Source: Hyalella azteca (lineage: Eukaryota > Arthropoda > Malacostraca > Amphipoda > Hyalellidae). From it: DNA of 64,000 nt. The stretch is from NCBI RefSeq assembly GCF_000764305.2, contig NW_025936416.1:62001-126000 (forward strand), written 5' to 3'. Shown piece after piece: positions 22,665-34,700 of this stretch (position 1 is the first letter of the stretch; every line of letters begins with the position of its first letter). The notes under the pieces are model-generated. The model was not told the origin of the DNA and searched no databases. It was given only the letters and a program-made list of their open reading frames with translations. A program made the position numbers and the translations under genes.

Positions 22665-22935
22665 ATATATGACTTTTCGTGCCAGTATTTGGTAGCCCAA
22701 CTAAAGAGAGAGTCTAACTCGGCATCATACCCAAGCTTTTTTCATCATTTATACATTTCAGATGTATATATGACACTATTCTTGCCAGACACATCATAGC
22801 TACAATGAGAGTCTGACCAGGCATCATACACATGTTTTTTCATTATATATAAATTTCAGGTGAATATATGACACTATTCTTGCCAGTCTCATCTTTAGTT
22901 AACTCAACTACACGAAGAGTCTGACCCGGCAGCAA
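22665..22935 (+). repeat. About 100-bp tandem repeat, three diverged copies
   Basis: ATATGAC-CT...GCCAG recurs with GCCAG at 22681, 22784 and 22882. AGAGTCT recurs at 22709, 22808 and 22916, each time followed by a CGGCA or AGGCA word. The spacing is 98-108 bp. Confidence 0.85.
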
Positions 22936-24229
22936 ATAAATTATGCCTATGAACCAGTCCAAGGTCTCGGAGGTTAGCTTCATGTCGGCGAGAAAGGAAT
23001 TCTGCAGAACTTTTTCCTCTACTTTTTACACTACTATCAACTTACCAACTATATTCAAGAAACTAGGTCTAATAAAATATTTTCGTGAAAATACTAATGA
23101 CAATCGTGGCATGGTTTTATTTAGGAAGTTTATACTTTAGTTACACTTGAAAAAATGTCCAAATATTATCACTGAATTATTTATTCATTCATTAACTATT
23201 ATAGTTACCTCTTTCGGTTTATGATATGAGATTTTGAATAATTATTTCTTATATTCAACTTTGCCGAATTAAATGTAAAACCAGTTGCGTACTATCGTCA
23301 TGAGATCAATTACGAAGAAAATTTGCGGTGTTACTAGTGATCAGTCCTTCAGTCGGACTGAATTAAGTCTGTTTGTTCTTCATTTTCATTGCACTTCCTT
23401 TGCATGTAGGTAAAGAAAGTAAATACCGTGTTTACTGACGGACCGAGCCATGCAATTTTACTTCATTTGTCTTAAAAATGTTGGTATCTAATTTAATAGA
23501 ATATAAAATTAAAGTGATTTCGATGAATTTGAAAGATTCAGTAGAACTTTTATGGGAAATCAATCATCATTTCAAGTTCCATCCGANCAGTTCGATGCTC
23601 AATGTGAGTGTGTCCTTGGTTCACATTAATTAACATTAATGGGATCCTTCTTGATTCATTAATTAACATTACATTAATTAAGGATCCTTCTTGATTTACA
23701 TTAATATAGTATGAAAAATGTCACGGAGATGCGGATTTGCGGGATTCGTACAACTGGGATTGAATCTTTTAAGTGAAGAAAAATTTAAAATTCAAAGTAC
23801 AGAATTATTCTTTTCCCGGAGATCAACGACAAACCGATTTCTATTGTTGGTTCAGAGTGAACTCCCATGAACAAATTTACTTTAGTTCCATCATTAGTAA
23901 CGGAATGCTGGTGACTATAACCATACTAGAGTATTTAGTATGACGAGGTTCGGGATGATAACTTAATAAGCGATATAGAGAGCTTCTCCATACTAGATAG
24001 CTATTTATCCCAGGTACAGCCGGTTAAGATCATGTATAAGAATCTTTCATTGATTCCAGCAGAATTTTGGTAACATTTTAATATCCAAAACCCAAATTAT
24101 TTTAGCTCAAAAATTTACAGAAAATAATGTCGATTTTAAGTATATACGCTTAAGGTGCATGCCTCTCTTGCATTGAAAGAAGCATATGCATGTGCCTACT
24201 TGGCGGCCTGCTGGGGCCATACTCGCTAA
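22936..24229. other. Non-coding stretch
   Basis: Contains a short direct repeat (GGATCCTTCTTGATT near 23642 and 23687, each beside ATTAATTAACATTA words), an ambiguous base at 23587, and one member of a short dispersed repeat (24076-24150; see 44266). No gene supported. Confidence 0.45.
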
Positions 24230-24355
24230 GTGAAACTCGTACTTACGCTCCATTTTCTTGTCTATGATTGTTGGATTTTGCTTGGAAGGCCGTCAATGAT
24301 TGGCTGATGAACTTACGATCTCTTAACTTTTTTTGAAAGTATAGGTCCTGGAATT
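24230..24355 (-). repeat. Dispersed repeat, inverted partial copy
   Basis: The reverse complement of this segment matches 15478-15600. Shared words include AGCCAATCATTGACGGCCTT, AAGCAAAATCCA and AATCATAGACAA. It abuts the start of the 298-bp tandem pair at 24360. Confidence 0.85.
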
Positions 24356-24359
24356 TTAT

Positions 24360-24940
24360 TTACGACTCACATTTCAATCCCTAGTTGAAATGTGAAGAAC
24401 GTGGGAAGGTTTGAGTGCCAAGAAGATTTCTTGGCAAGGTTTGTATAATTTGCTAATGAATAATTTTTTATTTTAAATCTCTTTCGTTCCCTCCTCCGAC
24501 AATGTTTCGCAATGCTTGTTACGGTTCCGATAGTAAAAATTAAAGTTTAGGTCCTTGTAATATCCTTACTTTGTAGGTATTGGCATAGGTAACCCAATTG
24601 CCTCTATATATTAATAAACAGAGCCAGGCAGAAAACAAATCAACGAAGACGCGTATATTACGACTCACATTTCAATCCCTAGTTGAAATGTGAAGAACGT
24701 GGTAAGGTTTGTGCGAAGAAGATTTCTTGGTAAGGTTTGTATAATTTGCTAATGAATAATTTTTTTATTTTAAATCTCTTTCGTTCCCTCCTCCGACAAT
24801 GTTTCGCAATGCTTGTTACGGTTCCGATAGTAAAAATTAAAGTTTAGGTCCTTGCAAAATCCTTACTTTGTAGGTATTGGCATAGGCAACCCAATTGCCT
24901 CTATATATTAATAAACAGAGCCAGGCAGAAAAAAAACAAA
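24360..24940 (+). repeat. 298-bp tandem duplication with internal palindrome
   Basis: TTACGACTCACATTTC begins at 24360 and 24658. The two copies are almost identical through TATTAATAAACAGAGCCAGG and part at an A-rich tail (24931 on). Each copy opens with a hairpin: CACATTTCAA, a 7-base loop, TTGAAATGTG (24368-24394 and 24666-24692). Confidence 0.93.
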
Positions 24941-25180
24941 CAAAAACCCGAAAACCCAAAAAAACCCCTTTTTCCTGAATAACGTATAAATTTAAATAAC
25001 TAGAAGAATTTACTTAATAAATGAACAAATACAACGTAACTGTTTTCTTATATTGGAATATTTTAGCTGGACGTAGTAATAAAAGTACTTATTTCTACCA
25101 ATGGCTGAGATACTCAATGTATCTGCCGCAACTTTAGTCCCCAAAGTGTATTTTTTATTCAAATCTGGGTATAAAGGCGT

Positions 25181-25441
25181 TTGATACGTGTTTGTTTCCA
25201 AAGCTTATTTTGCCGTTGCCTCTTCAAAGTAACTTATTTAAATGACGTTTTATTAGACAGTTCTCTAGTTCCAGTTCTTAGCATCATCACGGATTTGCTG
25301 CTCACAATCGCCGTTAATTTGGCCTCGATATACTTGTTTATCCCGTCGAAGCGCAATGCTTGTCTCGTACGGCCGAAAATGATCCCTCCCATTTTGTACC
25401 CAGAAAGATTTCAAAAAGTCCTTTCATGCCGGTCAAATTAA
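25181..25441 (+). CDS. Open segment with one hydrophobic stretch, uncertain
   Basis: An open plus-strand segment, GC-richer than its surroundings. It encodes one clear hydrophobic stretch (about residues 30-53) followed by a basic run (PSKRNACLVRPKM). Small multi-membrane insect proteins often show a helix followed by KRN-type charged sequence, so this could be part of one, but that is only a resemblance. No convincing donor or acceptor bounds it. It ends 100 bp before a foldback-family element. Confidence 0.18.
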   Translation: MIRVCFQSLFCRCLFKVTYLNDVLLDSSLVPVLSIITDLLLTIAVNLASIYLFIPSKRNACLVRPKMIPPILYPERFQKVLSCRSN

Positions 25442-25540
25442 TGGCGCTAGACTCTGCCATCGGTGAATGCGAACCGTCATCAAATCGTCCACAAAACTTC
25501 CCATTCAATTGAATTAAAATTTTCTGCTGTTTGAAGGTGA

Positions 25541-25700
25541 AAAAATATAACTCAGTACTCACTGCAGTGAGTAACAGAGAGCGCATTTCCTCGTCGACGA
25601 AAACGTGAAGTCACAGACTGACAGACAGACGGACAGACAGACGGAGGGAAATATGGCGAGCACAATAGTGTATTTTTCCATATATGAGAAAATGCGCTAA
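25541..25700 (+). mobile_element. Foldback/microsatellite family, copy B
   Basis: Same order as copy A: AAAAATATAACTCAGT, the ACTCACTGCAGTGAGT palindrome, AGCGCATTTCCTC (one change in the arm), GTCGACGAAAAC, a GACA/GACG tract, and GAGAAAATGCGCT near 25686-25698. The tetranucleotide tract is interrupted by GGAGGGAAAT. Confidence 0.85.
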
Positions 25701-26047
25701 GAAGTGCTGCATGCGCATATAAATAAATTATCATTTTATGAGATTTATGTAGAGTTATTAAAAATATTTATTCAAGCACCAACGTACGGAAAGTTAACAC
25801 TCGTGAATTCGCATTCTAAACTCATTTCAATGTATTAAAATAAAAACAATGCAACCTTTGGAGCCTCCCCGAGGCAAGTAAATAATATAAATAGTCATTG
25901 CAATGTGTATATTATTATTTGCTTCATACGGAAATTTTTGGGAGTTGCCTTATCTGACACAATCTCGATTATTCGAGCCACAAATTGTTTTCGACTCAAA
26001 AGCAAGCGGTAATTTCATTGTTTTTATTTTTAACCGTGTAGACTTAT

Positions 26048-26217
26048 AAAAAATATAACTCAGTACTCACTGAAGTGAGTGACAGAGAGCGCATTTTCTC
26101 GTCGACGAAAACTTGAGGTAACAGACGGACGGACAGACGGACGGACGGACAGACAGACAGACGGGCATGGCGAGCACAATAGTGCATTTTTTCCATAAAT
26201 GAGAAAATGCGCTAAAA
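26048..26217 (+). mobile_element. Foldback/microsatellite family, copy C
   Basis: Same structure, only 350 bp from copy B and in the same orientation. The palindrome has one mismatch (ACTCACTGAAGTGAGT). The GACG/GACA tract is longer than in B. Both 13-bp arms (AGCGCATTTTCTC and its complement) are intact. Confidence 0.87.
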
Positions 26218-26393
26218 ACGGAATACTATTACAGCAAGAAAAAGTCGAAAACTATATAAAACATTTGCTCAAATGAATTCCTATTTTAATATGGAATCAC
26301 ATTGACTGAACGAGAATATCATAAATGATATTGTTCACAGTAATACGAATTTTTGGGGTTTTCAGGGTTGCTGAGGCAGAGGAAATTTTTTCA

Positions 26394-26804
26394 GGGCTGG
26401 CAGAGGAAGTGCAGGAGCTCATTTTAGGGCTGGCAGAGGAAATGCAGGAGCTCATTTTAGGGCTGGCAGAGGAAATGCAGGAGCTCATTTTAGGGCTGAC
26501 AGAGGAAATGCAGGAGCTCATTTTAGGGCTGGCAGAGGAAATGCAGGAGCTCATTTTAGGGCTGACAGAGGTAATGCAGGTGCTCATTTTAGGGCTGGCA
26601 GAGGTAATGCAGGAGCTCATTTTAGGGCTGGCAGAGGAAATGCAGGAGCTCATTTTAGGGCTGGCAGAGGTAATGCTGGAGCTCATTTTAGGGCTGGCAG
26701 AGGAAATGCAGGTGCTCCTTTTAGGGCTGGCAGAGATAATGCAGGAGCTCATTTTAGGGCTGGCAGAGGTAATGCAGGAGCTCATTTTAGGGCTGGCAGT
26801 GGAA
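26394..26804 (+). repeat. 33-bp minisatellite, 12 units, open on both strands
   Basis: Twelve consecutive 33-bp units start at 26394, followed by a partial unit. The spacing is an exact multiple of three, so the plus strand reads as repeats of GLAEEMQELIL (open 26325-26888, 187 codons) and the minus strand as repeats of MSSCISSASPK (open 26297-26785, 162 codons). Variation between units is almost all single-base (EEM, EVM or EIM; QEL, QVL or LEL), with no frameshift in any unit. There is no promoter, splice or codon evidence for a gene, and I treat it as a minisatellite. Confidence 0.92.
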
Positions 26805-29762
26805 ACTCATTATCTGTCATCACGTTTTAAATTGGGCTCGGTATGCGTACTTTGGACAGTATCCATACAAAACATGTCGCGGCTATAAATCTGATTCGGG
26901 AATAATGTTAGACCGTATAACTTCGAATCTATATATATGATATTGTGCTTAAATTAGACGAGGAAATTAATTTGGATGATTTTAGATTTACATGGATTGA
27001 AAATTTTTATTTGATTTAAATTATGGAGAATTTCTTAAACATATTAAAATAAAACCGATAGTTCATTTTATTCCTATATTTGCTAGTCCAGAAAAAACTC
27101 AATGACGATAAAATTATAAAATCTTCATGGTAAATCTTCAACACTCTATACGGTATAAAGTTTTGAGTAAATAAAAGCTTAATAGGCTTTTATAATATAA
27201 AAATATAATATAGTATAATAAAAATTATACTATAAGAACACAACGCACAATATCACCTCGCCATACCGGTAGAATAGAGTGTAAAAAATAGATCACCTGA
27301 AATGTTAGTAAGATTTTTCGAAATTCGTAGTGAAGCGTAGATAAATTAAATAATTTTAATACTTAGATGATAATTAAAGCAAAAGCTTTAATCTGTAATG
27401 CAATAGAAAGATTGAGAGATAATTATATATTGTAAATACCTTTACAAATTTTCAAACTTCGTTTCACCAATATGCTAGATTTTCGGAGTACTTAATCTTA
27501 AAAAATCAGGAAACAACAATTTTCTGAATTGTTGAAATTGCCTCCGATGTGGAAATTGAAAGTTACACAGGAGGCGGATTTGCCCTAATACTGTTTTTTT
27601 TTATAATTAACCCCAATGCTGAGCAGAACATGGATAAACACGGCTGGGATGGATGATGAACAAAATCAAATTTTGTTCCAGCTCACATTTCCATACAATC
27701 ACACCATAATAATCACAAATGGCCCTATTTAGTGCCCAAAATCATATTTTGCAGACGTTTTGTGTGCCTATTGAATTATTCAAAAGTTAAGGAAAGTTCT
27801 ATAGTATATATTGAGCATTTCATCTTGTCGTACATAATAGTGGAACGTTCCCAAGTGAAGTTATATGATTGCTCAAGTTAATACGTAAGCACTGGAAGTA
27901 CGTCAATACATATGTATGTATAATTACATATGATCACTCTATACTTAATACATATGTATCATTTTTTCTATACTTCTATGCGTGATCACTATTCTTATAT
28001 ACCTCACTCGAACAGGGTGAATATAAAAAGTAAGCAACGATTAAACTCCACTTCATGAACGTGGTGGGTAATTGGCGAAGAATGTGATACGCGAGCATGA
28101 GACTGACTCTCATCTCTCATTACCTGCTGACTACTCACACGAGTTTAGCTGTTCAATACAGGATTGCGGCGAAATAATTGACTACACTCGGTGACCAAGA
28201 TTTGAGACCGCAATGTCGTAAAGAATTAAGTAATTGTTATTTATTGAGCAAATTCTGGGAATTAGTTGCACTAAAATGATATTTGCGGCAAATTATTTCT
28301 TGGAAGTCATGGTCTCGATCGGATTGCATCGTTACGATAACCGTTGGTTGACCAGACGTGGCTACTGAACTGGAAGTCACCGCACACAATGGTTGACTGT
28401 ATGATTATTGTTTAATCGCCTCCGGGTAACTACAGGTCGAATGCTGTACTCGCTTCAGTTAATGGGCAGCAACCTGCTTGGTGCCTGTAAAACAACGTTG
28501 CAAATCGTAAATTTAACAGAGTAATAGTGTTTTGGATGTCATCATTCTTGTATTGCCCGTTCATTAGCGATAATGACATAGAAAATGATGCCAGCCGATC
28601 GAAGTTATCCTGAAAATCATTAAACATTGTCCGTAGAGTGTTCAATTTAAGTAAAACTACGAACTATGGAATAGAACTGTAAACAATGACTGTTGGAATC
28701 ATCAGGAGTTGATAGCAAGGTTTTGCATCAAAGTATTGGTTTAAAATATTTTACAAGGCTTAAATTCGACGCTACTCGAATCAAGCCCTGCAATCACCGT
28801 TGAACGGTTGTACCGAAATGCGAATATGTGCTAGGCTTTCTCGTCAGAGTTTATCTCCTAGTTTCAGCGTTGCCAGATGGTATATTTCTATACCAAATTT
28901 CACAAATCTGGTATTCTCGCCGAGACAAAACCTGGCCACACTGCCTAGTTTTACTGGTTCTACAGAAACCATTGATGGGTATGCAAGAATCTGTATCCCG
29001 CATGTTCAGCCCGCTGCACTACATCGATGATAGTCTTGATAAAATCCGGAGTCTGGTTCCGTTCTTTTGACGAAGTTTTCTGTTAGAGACGCATGGCTAA
29101 TTTTCGTGGTTGTTCAAGCAAGCAAAATATGTTTCTGCCTTTCATATTAATGCTATTAAGGTAAAAAGTTTGCAAGAATTTCAGTGAGTTTGAAAGTAGA
29201 GAAGGGATGGTTATTTGTATGTGACGTATCAATGAATGGTCTTGATTTGAATGGTCTCGAAAGTGAAATACCGATCATTGATTTGCCCTTTGTCAGTTAG
29301 GTTATAGATGGGACGTTGATAATGTATTTGGCGTATCAGCTGATTGTATTTATTTTCATATACACAACGATTAGCCATATATTAATTTATGCTCAATGGC
29401 TATCATTGAAATATAATCGAATAATTTAATCCTCTTCAAGCTTATATGAAAATTATCTTCAGTGAAGTACATAAGGTGGTATATAGGTAGGGTAATGCTT
29501 CAGTAAAAATAAAAAAATAATGTGTGGTGCGTATCTTGAAAAAGTGTGTTTTTTATCGCTTTTAATTTATTTGTACAAACTAATAATAATGAACATTTGC
29601 ATAAAAGATATGCCTAGGTTTGTAAATTCAGACAAGTGGAAAAAAATCTTACACACTTTTCTTTCGATCAGACGAAGAACTCCCCAATTCGACAAATCAT
29701 CAATTCAATGATGAGCTTCACTCATTCAAGATGTATTGTTCAGGTGCCGACAACATTAATCA
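26805..29762. other. Long non-coding stretch
   Basis: AT-rich, with ACATATGTAT-type words near 27905-27955. A GC-richer segment at about 28800-29070 is open in two overlapping plus frames, neither recognisable. No feature supported. Confidence 0.42.
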
Positions 29763-29927
29763 ACACAAATAGCCAACCACCTCCTGCAATTGTCACTGGA
29801 GTCTCCTGCTTCAATGGACACAAATAGCCAACCACCTCCTGCAATTGTCACTGCAGTCTCCTGCTTCAATCGACACAAATAGCCAACCACCTCCTGCAAT
29901 TGTCACTGCAGTCTCCTATATACATCG
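29763..29927 (+). repeat. 55-bp tandem repeat, three copies
   Basis: ACACAAATAGCCAACCACCT begins at 29763, 29818 and 29873. The copies are nearly identical until the last 10 bases of the third. Confidence 0.95.
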
Positions 29928-29943
29928 ACGTAAAACTTATCAG

Positions 29944-30075
29944 CTCATCGGCTGTCTGCAAGGTTGCGTTGCAGCGTTGCTGCTCATCCAGAATCCTGAG
30001 ACAGTCTCGTATTTGAACAGACTAATTACGATGATAAGTGGAGGTGTCGACCCAACGGACGTTGCGATTCTATGA
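29944..30075 (+). CDS. Candidate terminal exon, unrecognised product
   Basis: Begins after CTTATCAG (acceptor ending at 29943) and runs 43 codons to TGA at 30073-30075. The frame has mixed, protein-like composition: a Cys/Ala/Leu-rich start (LIGCLQGCVAALLL), then NPETVSYLNRL and GGVDPTDVAIL. Third positions are richer in G/C than the surrounding DNA. The pyrimidine tract before the acceptor is poor. It lies immediately after the 55-bp tandem repeat. No family recognised. Confidence 0.3.
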   Translation, partial: LIGCLQGCVAALLLIQNPETVSYLNRLITMISGGVDPTDVAIL

Positions 30076-31420
30076 TAACGACATACTCAAACTTTTCAGA
30101 ACATTTTATAAGCTGCCCTGTGGACTGTGATCATAGATAAGTTCGTTCAATGACAGTCACTATTATTTATCTTATGATTTATATCGACTCCGCTGAGAGG
30201 ACTGCAGCTGTAAAGACAGGTTTTTGGTCTTCCAATATTGTGTCATAGTAATGATGTTTCCTTAAATGTTGCTTTTTCTGGTAGAGATGCACAGTTTTTA
30301 GTGCAATGTTTTTTTAGATTGAGACCTATTTCCATGGAATTATTTCAACATTAAGAATAATAATCCAAAATTTTACTTCAGGTTGGGAAAACAAATGTTT
30401 CGTTAATTATTGCTGAGCTAGCATAAAATTTGAAATTTGTCATAACGAACCAAAAAAATATTCATCGTCATTAGTTTTGGAATCTAATCGAACAAATTAT
30501 TTGAATGAGATCCTTCCATTTTATTTATAACTCAATGAAAAAATTTCGGAAAACTTACATATATATTTATTCATGAACTTACAGAAAATAAAATTAGTCC
30601 AAACGGAAATTGTTGAAATCAGAAGTCTACTAATATTGAGGGTGTGAATTTCCAATGATTTTCAATACGCTAGTTTGAATCCAAAACTCCAACTTCACCT
30701 TGCGTTCTCGGGAGCACAGCAGGAACATATATATAAGAGTCTAATTGGTGAGTCAGTAAAACGAACTCTCTGTTGGTGCTAATGAAACGAAAGCATTACG
30801 CCAAACTTTAGGTCAGGTTCATGTTATCTATAAGATATTTAGTGCCATTTCTCTGACTATAATTGCGACTTTTAGCAGTAAAAGAATTTGAAATACGCAC
30901 CGAAGCTATACTGCCTGACTTGGCTAATATAACCAGTGCCAGCTAGAAGACCTAGAAAAGTATATATGAAGCGGCCGGTAAGTGATGCGCGGGTTATTTT
31001 TCTCCGTTTAACAGAAACGATCGTAACTGATATGGTTGTGCAAATTAATATATATTCACTTGCAAATATTCAGTGAGCATTCGGCTGAAATATTTTTGCA
31101 TCTTTAAGAGCGGGTATTGAAGTATCTTGGAGGTCAAAGTGATTAAAATCTTTACCTCGATGTCATCGATTAACTCAAGAGCGGAGCCGTAAATCTAGCA
31201 CTAAACAGCCTTAACTATCACTGCACAGCCTTAGTTTAAAATATAATAGTCTCAAGTTGATTCAGTTATTGTGAAATGGAATAGAAAAAAATTATTTAAA
31301 ATGTAGCATCTTCCAAAAGTATTTAGAGACATGCGTCTAATAGTCAAGAATCAGTTTACGGTATGAATATTAATTATTGAATAAGGTTTTGATAAGAAAT
31401 TTCATTATCAATAATATTAT
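30076..31420. other. Non-coding stretch
   Basis: AT-rich; I see no gene, repeat or signal. Confidence 0.5.
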
Positions 31421-31720
31421 TTGTTGGGTTGCATTGGTCAACCAAATGAGTCGATGTCAATAAACATGTCGTTGCTGATCGCATATCGTAAACCAAGGTC
31501 GCCACGATATAGGAGAGACGCTGTCTTGCAAGGTCGATCAGGAATAATGAAGCCTCCGTGGCCGTTCTCTGCAGCGCCGCGAGCTCGTAAAAATTCTTTC
31601 ATTAACGGAATCAGTGTCGAGATGAGGACTCGACTCTCAAGAACACCGCAGAAAATGAGACACTCGTTCGTCCACAAAAACACAACTCGACCCTTGCATG
31701 GAAGCGTAAAAAATGTTTAA
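31421..31720. other. GC-rich island open on both strands
   Basis: About 300 bp of markedly higher GC than the flanks, with CpG-containing words (GCAGCGCCGCGAGCTCG) that are rare elsewhere in the window. It is open on the plus strand for 99 codons (31421-31720) and on the minus strand for 81 (31438-31683). The minus frame reads more like a protein (ARGAAENGHGGFIIPD, then YRGDLGLRYAIS). I do not recognise either product. Options are an exon, a recent insertion of foreign DNA, or a regulatory CpG-rich island. Confidence 0.3.
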
Positions 31721-34700
31721 GGAGTGTCTCCGCGTCTCGCTCTTTCTCTGTCTACCGTGCGCTCATTTAACATGTCTCGTCCTAATAATGTTTTTTTAAC
31801 TCAAATATATCGTTAAATGCTCGAAATTAAAATTTAAACACCTGAAAATTAGGTTTTAATATGTGATATTCGAAGTAAGTTTACTGAACAGGACTTCAAT
31901 TATGTCAGTATAAGCATGAAGCACCGTTTTTATATGTTATATATATCGCTTCCTATTTTCATTAACGAGACATCTATCCTACCAAAATATTATTTTATAT
32001 ATTTCATTTTTATTACTATGCCCCATTAGAATTTTTTCATGCATTGGAGGTAGTTCCTTCCTTAACACCTCTATATAGTTGAGCGTAGGTAATTACGTCG
32101 TTGACAAAATGTTTGATTTAGACATTAATTCCAACGTGCACCAGATTATTCATGAGCAAGAAAATTACAAGTGTAGTAAGTGAGAATACTACATGAGGAC
32201 AATGTTCATACCTTGATGCTCGCGTAAAAGTGAACATTTCCTCGTTCAGTTTATTCTATAAGAAAAGGCGTATTTGGAGCTTCGTATTTTATATATATTT
32301 GTGTATGTACGTATGAATTTTTAAAGCCTTGCAGAACAAGTACAAAAAGGCTGCTCGGACGCGAGTCCAGCATATATACCTTGCAGGGATCGCATTAAAA
32401 ATTGAAATATGATATTGCTATTAGTAAATGAAAATTACATTTCAATTAAAACGCAAAATATATTTTTTTGCATTTATAAGCGAAAATAAAATGGGAGTCG
32501 TTTCTGCTTTTAAAAATGTGTTTGAAAGGTTGAATGGATATTTATTTAATTTGAATACACGAAATTGGTAATTGTTGCCAGGAAATTGTTCACGCGAATG
32601 ACGAGATTTATAGAATGACAGGAATCCAAAAACATTTTTTTAATAAATACAAGTGGAATAATTATATCAGTCTCAGCAAAACTTTTTATACCGCGCTGCT
32701 ATATGGAAATTGTTTAATAATTATATTTTTAATTGTTGGGCAATGGAGTTTAGCATTACGAGGGCTGAATTTCAAATTTACGTTTTTTGAACGGAAATTT
32801 GGCACGAATTGTAAAAATGACAGGCTCTTCATGCTTTTTTTCGTTGGAAGTAAGGTTTCTACACAGGATTTTCCAATCTGTGGATCATGTATATCTTTGA
32901 ATTGCCTCCGACGACACAGTATTGCATAATGAAATCATTTGAACAGAAATAAATGCAATCGTCCTTGAATTCTTCCATTCGTTACGTTGTGTTACACCGC
33001 AATTTTGCGCTATTAACTTGTTCGAGGCGTAATATTTTTAGTCACACTCTACCCAGGAAGCTAACCCACACATTTATTCATGTTTATTTTCATCCAACGT
33101 CGTTAAAATGATGTATTTTACACAACCTTGTAATTTCAGATAAGAGGCTAGACTCGATCAATCATGGATCACCACAAATTAAAAAATCGTGTGTCCATAT
33201 TTTAAATATTGAAGATAACCTTAGTCTTACATTTCTCAGCCCTGCTGGCTAAGCGTCAACCACATACCGGACTAAAACATTTCGTGTTGAACCGTATAAG
33301 GAAGTGAAGTACGCTCAAGATACGTCTCTTGATAACACATTACTTAATTGAAAGACGCGCGCGATATTTGAAAGCTTGTTAGGCAGATTGCCGGATACTG
33401 CACAAAATTCCCGAAAACACAGTTTCATGCAAAAATTCCCGAAAACGTAGCTTAATTTGTACAAATCTTGAATGTAATAATTAGCTTTACATGTTCGAAA
33501 GTTATTGAAGCTTAGCAGGTATATGATATAGTTTTACAATTTACAAATAATTTCAGTAATAAATGAACAGTTTGGAAAATCATGAAACTAACACGACATT
33601 CGAGATTGATATCATACACATTTTTGTTGAAATGAAAACTCGGTTTATTAATAAGAATCAACCCAAATGAAAACTCGGTTTATTAATAAAAATCGACGCA
33701 CAAATGCTTTTGTGTGTTTTATGTTGGTCGATCAAGCCATGTGGTCAAGCTGCTTCGCTCGTCATGGAACATTTATCGCCACAATTAAATTCTGTCAGGT
33801 TTTTCTTGAACTTTTTTTTCAATGTTCTTGGAAGCTTGAAGTCTCTCTCTGAATTGTGGTGGCCGAGCCTGAACATTTCGGAGCTTAATAGTTTCTTCTC
33901 CTAAAACGAATCATTATAATTAAACACACGGGATATTATGCCATACGTTGAATTATCGCAACGAAGGTAAGCAGTTAAAGCAAGTAACTACACTAAAATA
34001 ATGTGATGTATAAATTTATGCGATTAGGTAAGTTTCTATTTTTTTTACTTATTTTTGCACTGATTTTATTCACGCAATAAATTTATTTATTCCTAAATAG
34101 TAACATTTAATAGTTTATAATGTCGACTAGCGTGACGGACTCGCGCTAGTTATAACTATCCTGACTACCGACTTGTGTAAATAGTTCGAGTTTTTTCGAT
34201 TTATAGGTAACTAATCTAAGCTCGCATTGACATTTTTTTTGGGTGTATGAACCTTGTGCGTGAGGTGCAGAATTTAGTACGGATTTATTGATTATCCATA
34301 ATTACGATTAATTGATATTTTTCCAATTCTGTGCCCTTAGTATCGTCTTAACAATGAATAGATTGAGGATGTGTGATTAGAAGGTTAAACTAAGACCATG
34401 TGTGGACATACGAATTTATAATGCATGACAAATGGGTTCCTTATTCCGGATAAAAGGAATTTGTTATCAAAATGAGTTCTATGCGGGGAATATTGATTTG
34501 AAGAAAAATTTAATTTTATCATCAATCAATGATATGAGTCATACAATTGTCCTCAACCGAACAAGTCAGATTCTGAGATCAAAACAGTCAGCTGTTCTCT
34601 TTGCATCAATCTAACTTGGGAGATTAGTTTTTAAACAAATATTTCACCACAATATTTAAATATTAATATTTAAATATTATTAAATTAATACCACAATATT

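Noticed and set aside
26325..26888. 187-codon plus frame as a leucine-rich repeat or coiled-coil gene
   Set aside because: It consists almost entirely of a 33-bp minisatellite, the opposite strand is just as open, and there is no supporting gene structure.
28800..29070. Two overlapping plus frames in a GC-richer patch as an exon
   Set aside because: Two frames are equally open, there is no acceptor or donor of quality, and no recognisable protein sequence.
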